Source: Sinotaia quadrata (Eukaryota; Mollusca; Gastropoda; Architaenioglossa; Viviparidae). From it: DNA of 64,000 nucleotides. Every line of letters starts with the position of its first letter. Positions within the stretch are counted from its first letter, which is position 1. Made by a program: the position numbers and the translations under genes. The notes beneath the pieces were generated by a model. It was not told where the DNA came from. It was given only the letters and a program-made list of their open reading frames with translations, and searched no databases. Below are positions 63,471 to 64,000 of this stretch, one piece after another. Where the stretch lies: positions 113,179,860 to 113,243,859 of the forward strand of contig CM054181.1 in assembly GCA_028829895.1 (NCBI GenBank). Reading direction: 5' to 3'.

Positions 63471-64000
<530 letters not shown>

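Overview
The window looks like AT-rich, repeat-dense nuclear DNA from an invertebrate animal. Three things point that way: split exons with GT-AG borders, very long TATC, CA and GA microsatellites, and metazoan non-LTR, LTR and hAT element relics. The arrestin-domain protein and the microsatellite style fit a mollusc or another lophotrochozoan, but nothing here fixes the species. There are no operons, prokaryotic genes, CRISPR arrays, rRNAs or convincing tRNAs.

Layout. Positions 1-4.9 kb, minus strand, hold the first three coding exons of an alpha-arrestin (ARRDC-type) gene: 151 codons whose splice phases agree. The gene runs off the left edge. A 55-bp minisatellite begins exactly at its start-codon exon and repeats that exon's 3' splice site. 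From 5 to 21 kb there is no recognisable gene, only AT-rich DNA, many minisatellites and a 157-bp hAT-type MITE at 16.3 kb with a near-perfect 8-bp target duplication. Positions 21.7-22.9 kb hold the first copy (A) of a 1.2-kb LTR-like repeat. Positions 24-29.7 kb are an almost continuous run of tandem arrays, enclosed from 25.8 kb on by a ~370-bp inverted repeat. Positions 30-36 kb are gene-poor. At 36.2-36.8 kb there is a 5'-truncated non-LTR retrotransposon with a restriction-like endonuclease domain. At 37.5-38.4 kb one reading frame stays open for 318 codons apart from a single stop. Copy B of the 1.2-kb repeat (43.85-45.05 kb) splits a 27-bp minisatellite. Positions 52.8-55.4 kb hold a scrambled Ty3/gypsy-type region: an inverted piece of the repeat, an RT/RNase H relic, and copy C, itself interrupted by a 1138-bp solo LTR with a perfect 5-bp target duplication. 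Positions 55.6-57.7 kb are three more arrays. At 59.44-59.98 kb a plausible last exon of an unrecognised plus-strand gene is followed by AATAAA. The right end is microsatellite DNA.

The only gene identified with confidence is the arrestin-domain gene. The rest of the interest lies in repeats: more than thirty distinct minisatellites, nested insertions whose order can be read, and an apparent excess of perfect TGACGTCA sites. I found no undescribed multi-gene system. Short open frames that merely follow tandem arrays are not listed as genes.
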